DNA of 64,000 bases, from contig JAKLGA010000010.1 in NCBI GenBank assembly GCA_022710975.1, positions 222,158 through 286,157 of the forward strand, written 5' to 3'. Each line of letters starts with the position of its first letter. Position 1 is the first letter of the stretch. The notes under the pieces were generated by a model. It searched no databases. It was not told the DNA's origin and saw only the letters and a list, made by a program, of their open reading frames with translations. The position numbers and the translations under genes were made by a program. Shown here piece by piece: positions 61,021 through 64,000 of this stretch. The stretch is from Myxococcota bacterium (GTDB lineage: Bacteria > Myxococcota > B64-G9).

Positions 61021-61122
61021 CCGGACCCGTCGGACAAGTCGGACCGGCTCTCCGACTCTTCCCTCGCAGCGCCTGATCCACTAGTGTCCGGGGTAGGGCC
61101 AACTACCACGGTGGGTGCAGGC

Positions 61123-62682
61123 ATGCTGAAGAGGACGCTGTGCGGTGCGGGGCTGCTGGTGCTCCTGGCCGGGCTTTCGGGCTGCGGGGACGGCGGGGGC
61201 GGGCCGGGCGACGGGCTGCCGGACGAGCTGCCCATCGTCTTCACCCGGCCGGACGTGGGCACGCCGCTCACCGGCGCCGAGGTGACGGACTTCACCCGCA
61301 AGCTGACCGGCTTCTGGAAGGACCGGGGCTACTGGGACTGGGTCCTGCGGGTGAGCCACGGGGTGCACGCCTCCACCGGCAAGCCGGACTACATGCTGTG
61401 GTGGGGGGTGGACGTGTTCAAGGAGGGGGACACGGTGCGCTTCTTCCACGCCGACCCGAACGGCGGCGGGCACAACATCATGATCCCCTCGGGGCGGGTG
61501 CTGTCGGCCGCGGTGGCCGGATACCTCCTGACCGGCGACCCCAGCCTGGCCGCGGCGGCCGAGCAGTACTGCAAGGGCCTGTCCGCCACCATGCTGGGCA
61601 TGGTGCACGACGCCGAGGACCCGATCGACTTCCTGATGGCCCGCAACATCGCGGCCTTCAACCACACCTACCAGACGGCCGAGGGCTACACCAAGGCCAT
61701 CGACTACAGCGGCTGGTACCACGCCTACCAGAACTGGAATACGGGCCGCTTCGAGTACCCCGACAACCCCACCTGGGGCCCGCTGTGGGTGACCAACATG
61801 CGCTCCAAGGACGACATGCCGCACATCTTCCTGACCGCGCCCGAGCTGGTGTACGCGGCCTCGCGGGCCGAGTCGCCCGCGGTCCAGGCCGCCTGCGCCG
61901 ACGCCCTCGAGCTGCTGGAGAAGTCGGCCCGCGACATCGTCGACAGCGGCTGGTACATCCGCTCCAAGGACGCGGACGGCGAGGTGTTCATCCCCGGCAT
62001 GAGCGGCGATCCCGTGGCGGATCAGGCCGCCGGCGACCTGGCCATGCTCAACAACTACGAGGACCTCATCCCCGGGGCCGAGTGCCACGCCAAGCGGGCC
62101 GCGGCCTTCATCGGCTACGGCGAGCGGCGGGAGCTCGACTGCGGGACCGCCGCCACCAACGACTACGAGGCCATGGCCACCGGCACCCACTACTACAACT
62201 TCGCCATCGTGCGCTTCTTCCACGTGGCCGACCTGGCCCTGGCCCTGGTGAAGGGCGACGGCTACGCCGCCCGGGACTCGCTGGAGGGCATGACCGCCCG
62301 GCTGGACGAGAACCTGGCCCGGCCCGACGAGGAGCTCACCCGCTCGCGCTCCGAGTGGGAGCGGGATCTGGCCCAGCTCGCCCTGCGGGCCGCGGCCTTC
62401 GGGTTGCCGCTCACCTCGCGCGAGGCGCGCACCATCCACGCGAGCTGGGGCCGGGGCGTCGACGAGTACTCCACCTGGGAGCACTGGAACCTGTGGGACG
62501 CGAACCACCCGGACGGCCAGTACCCGCACCACCCCGGCGACGGCCGGGACACGGAGCGCTGGGCGGAGATCGAGGACATGGCGCTGGCGCTGGAGTACTG
62601 CTGGTCGCCGCTCAGGAACCCGGCCGGGGCGGCGTTCATCGACTGCGAGGTGGTGGCCGATCCGGCCCGGTGGGGGGAGTGA
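61123..62682 (+). CDS. lipoprotein, possible (alpha/alpha) toroid protein
   Basis: Predicted lipoprotein, 519 aa, function unknown. The ATG at 61123 gives a signal peptide with lipobox LAGLSGC and a glycine-rich spacer; an earlier in-frame start would add 13 residues before it. The mature protein is helical and rich in tryptophan and tyrosine (DRGYWDWVLRVSHGVH, DYMLWWGVDVFKEG, WYHAYQNWNTGRFEYP, WEHWNLWDANHPDGQYPHH). This fits the aromatic-lined helical toroids of carbohydrate-active lyases or hydrolases, but no catalytic signature is recognised. It follows ACBP by 102 bp and ends 4 bp from the convergent vWA gene. The nearby GH92 lipoprotein makes a glycan-related role plausible, not proven. 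Confidence 0.68.
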   Translation: MLKRTLCGAGLLVLLAGLSGCGDGGGGPGDGLPDELPIVFTRPDVGTPLTGAEVTDFTRKLTGFWKDRGYWDWVLRVSHGVHASTGKPDYMLWWGVDVFKEGDTVRFFHADPNGGGHNIMIPSGRVLSAAVAGYLLTGDPSLAAAAEQYCKGLSATMLGMVHDAEDPIDFLMARNIAAFNHTYQTAEGYTKAIDYSGWYHAYQNWNTGRFEYPDNPTWGPLWVTNMRSKDDMPHIFLTAPELVYAASRAESPAVQAACADALELLEKSARDIVDSGWYIRSKDADGEVFIPGMSGDPVADQAAGDLAMLNNYEDLIPGAECHAKRAAAFIGYGERRELDCGTAATNDYEAMATGTHYYNFAIVRFFHVADLALALVKGDGYAARDSLEGMTARLDENLARPDEELTRSRSEWERDLAQLALRAAAFGLPLTSREARTIHASWGRGVDEYSTWEHWNLWDANHPDGQYPHHPGDGRDTERWAEIEDMALALEYCWSPLRNPAGAAFIDCEVVADPARWGE

Positions 62683-62686
62683 GAGG

Positions 62687-64000
62687 CTAGGGCAGGTACT
62701 TCGTCAGCTCGCCGTCGGGCACGTCGTCGCGGCCGTCGGCGCTGACCTCGATGGCCTTGCCCTTGCCGACCACCACGATCAGCCGCTCGCCCAGGGTGAA
62801 CACGCGCTTGAGCTCCGTGCTCTTCTGCAGCAGGGCGAAGTAGGCCTTGCCCATGTACTTGAGCTTCAGCACCTGCATGCCCGGGGTGTACTCGAGGTCC
62901 ACCCAGGCCCCGCCCTGGAAGCGGAAGGAGCGCCCGCCCGCGTAGCGGATGCCGGCCATCTCGTCCCGCTCGGCGTTGTCGCTGTCGGCCTTCTTCAGAT
63001 CCTGGACCGCCTGGGCCATGTCGACGGCGCCGGAGCCGCTCTCGGCCTCCATGGCCTTGTCGGCCGCCGGCTCGGCGAACACGCGCATCTCGCGCGCGGC
63101 CTTGGCCCGGGCGTGGAAGGCGGGCTCCTCGGCCGGCGCCGGGGCCGCCGCCGCCGGCGCCGGCGACTTGGCCTCGCCGCCCAGGCGGCCGCTCGGCCGG
63201 TCGTCCCAGCCGCCGCGGGTGGCGGTCGACTCGGGCCGGGCGATGGTCGGGCGCCGCTCCTCCATGCGCAGGGGCTGGCGCGGGCCGGGCACGGCCACCA
63301 CCGGGGAGTCCTCGGTGACCAGGTAGGAGGTGTAGGGGGTCACGATGCCGTAGCGCTTGGAGAGCAAGATGACCTCGTCCACGAGCTCCTTGCGCTCGCC
63401 GCCCAGGCGGATCTGCTCCAGCAGGAAGCCGATCTTGCGGGTGGCCCACAGGCGCGGGATGAAGTCGTTCTGCCGCTCGCCCTTGGGGAACACCCCCTCG
63501 TACACGAAGCGCTTCGACTCCTTGCCGACCAGGCCGGTCAGCGTCAGCGCCGAGTGCCCGTCGTTGCGGAAGCGCCCCATGACGATGAGCTGGCCGCCCT
63601 TGAACAGATCCGGCAGCTTCTTGGGCAGCACGTCGTACTCGTGGATAGAGCCCATGTCGAGCCGGAGCTCCGCCAGCACCGGGTGGCTGATCTTGTCGTA
63701 GAAGGAGGACACCGTCTGCTCGATCTCCTGGTTGGCCGCCACGTAGGTGGTGTCCGCGCCGTTCTCCCGCGCCAGGTTGTCCAGCAGGATGGTGTTCAGC
63801 TCCTCGCCCACGCCGAAGACGAACACCTTGGTCGCCACCTTGTTGGCGGCGGTGGCGTTCTTCATGATGCGGACCGGGTCGGTCTCGCCCACGGTCGGGT
63901 GGCCGTCGGTCATGAACACCACCAGGTTCGGCTCGCCCGCCTTGGTGTGCCCCAGGAGCGCCAGCCCGAGCGCCTCGTCGATGGCCGTGCCGCCGGCCGG
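62687..64000 (-). CDS. von Willebrand factor A domain protein, N-terminus outside the window
   Basis: C-terminal 437 residues of a larger protein; the frame is still open at the right edge. The vWA metal-ion-dependent adhesion site is partly visible as GGTAIDEALGLAL and VVFMTDGHPTVGETD, while its first DxSxS part must lie beyond 64000. FGVGEELNTILLDNLA, then LLSKRYGIVTPYTSYLV, are typical of bacterial VIT-vWA proteins related to inter-alpha-trypsin inhibitor chains. Next come an alanine/proline/glutamate segment (about 230-290 of this fragment) and a C-terminal beta-rich part (FRFQGGAWVDLEYTPG, VFTLGERLIVVVGKG). Probably exported; role unknown. Confidence 0.88.
   Translation of the reverse strand, partial: PAGGTAIDEALGLALLGHTKAGEPNLVVFMTDGHPTVGETDPVRIMKNATAANKVATKVFVFGVGEELNTILLDNLARENGADTTYVAANQEIEQTVSSFYDKISHPVLAELRLDMGSIHEYDVLPKKLPDLFKGGQLIVMGRFRNDGHSALTLTGLVGKESKRFVYEGVFPKGERQNDFIPRLWATRKIGFLLEQIRLGGERKELVDEVILLSKRYGIVTPYTSYLVTEDSPVVAVPGPRQPLRMEERRPTIARPESTATRGGWDDRPSGRLGGEAKSPAPAAAAPAPAEEPAFHARAKAAREMRVFAEPAADKAMEAESGSGAVDMAQAVQDLKKADSDNAERDEMAGIRYAGGRSFRFQGGAWVDLEYTPGMQVLKLKYMGKAYFALLQKSTELKRVFTLGERLIVVVGKGKAIEVSADGRDDVPDGELTKYLP

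Overview
The window is very GC-rich chromosomal DNA, packed with genes on both strands. Nothing in it looks like phage, plasmid, transposon or CRISPR. The gene content points to a Myxococcota-like (deltaproteobacterial) Gram-negative: many lipoproteins with cysteine-rich or low-complexity N-termini, a eukaryotic-type kinase fused to WD40 repeats, FHA-GGDEF and TPR-cNMP signalling proteins, an outer-membrane barrel, a double-length UvrA and long proline/alanine/acidic linkers. The exact taxon is inferred from this style, not proven.

Layout. 264-1160: exported beta-propeller (minus strand). 1275-7902: polysaccharide block with a Wzm/Wzt-type ABC exporter, GT2 and GT4 glycosyltransferases and a WcaJ-like phosphosugar transferase, followed by a TrmN6-like methyltransferase and a DUF1232-like protein. 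7899-11642 (minus): two paralogous cysteine-rich lipoproteins, a third lipoprotein and a DciA/DUF721 protein. 11738-15992: sirtuin, large lipoprotein, FHA-GGDEF diguanylate cyclase. 15989-18404 (minus): NAD-epimerase-like protein and acyltransferase. 18549-21301: mutL-miaA. 21308-22702 (minus): outer-membrane protein. 22835-28234: tyrA-cmk-ispH with coupled starts, then rpsA, an IHF/HU gene and a HIT gene. 28248-30011 (minus): second epimerase and a TetR regulator. 30119-39685: uvrA, Nudix hydrolase, kinase-WD40 gene broken by an in-frame amber codon, and a small cold-shock-like protein. 39767-46834: mutS-amiC-xer-membrane protein. 46977-55706: M50 protease, trpS, scpA, scpB, rluB, HEAT lipoprotein, TPR-cNMP protein. 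55786-58287 (minus): Rad3/DinG-like helicase with an N-terminal nuclease-like domain. 58374-62682: GH92 lipoprotein, acyl-CoA-binding protein, lipoprotein. 62687-64000 (minus): vWA protein running off the window.

Functional themes are genome maintenance (mutL, mutS, uvrA, xer, scpAB, helicase, IHF/HU, Nudix), translation and RNA modification (rpsA, miaA, trpS, rluB), precursor synthesis (tyrA, cmk, ispH), and envelope biogenesis and signalling.

Most intergenic gaps are short, and many hold a readable sigma70-like promoter. The recurring form is TTGAC-type -35, 17-18 bp, then a -10 beginning TAG, often preceded by TGC. In four genes the -10 ends exactly 6 nt before the start codon, which suggests leaderless mRNAs. 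The strongest oddity is the TAG inside the kinase gene at 36456-36458. No tRNA or rRNA genes were seen, and no gene-free stretch exceeds about 300 bases.
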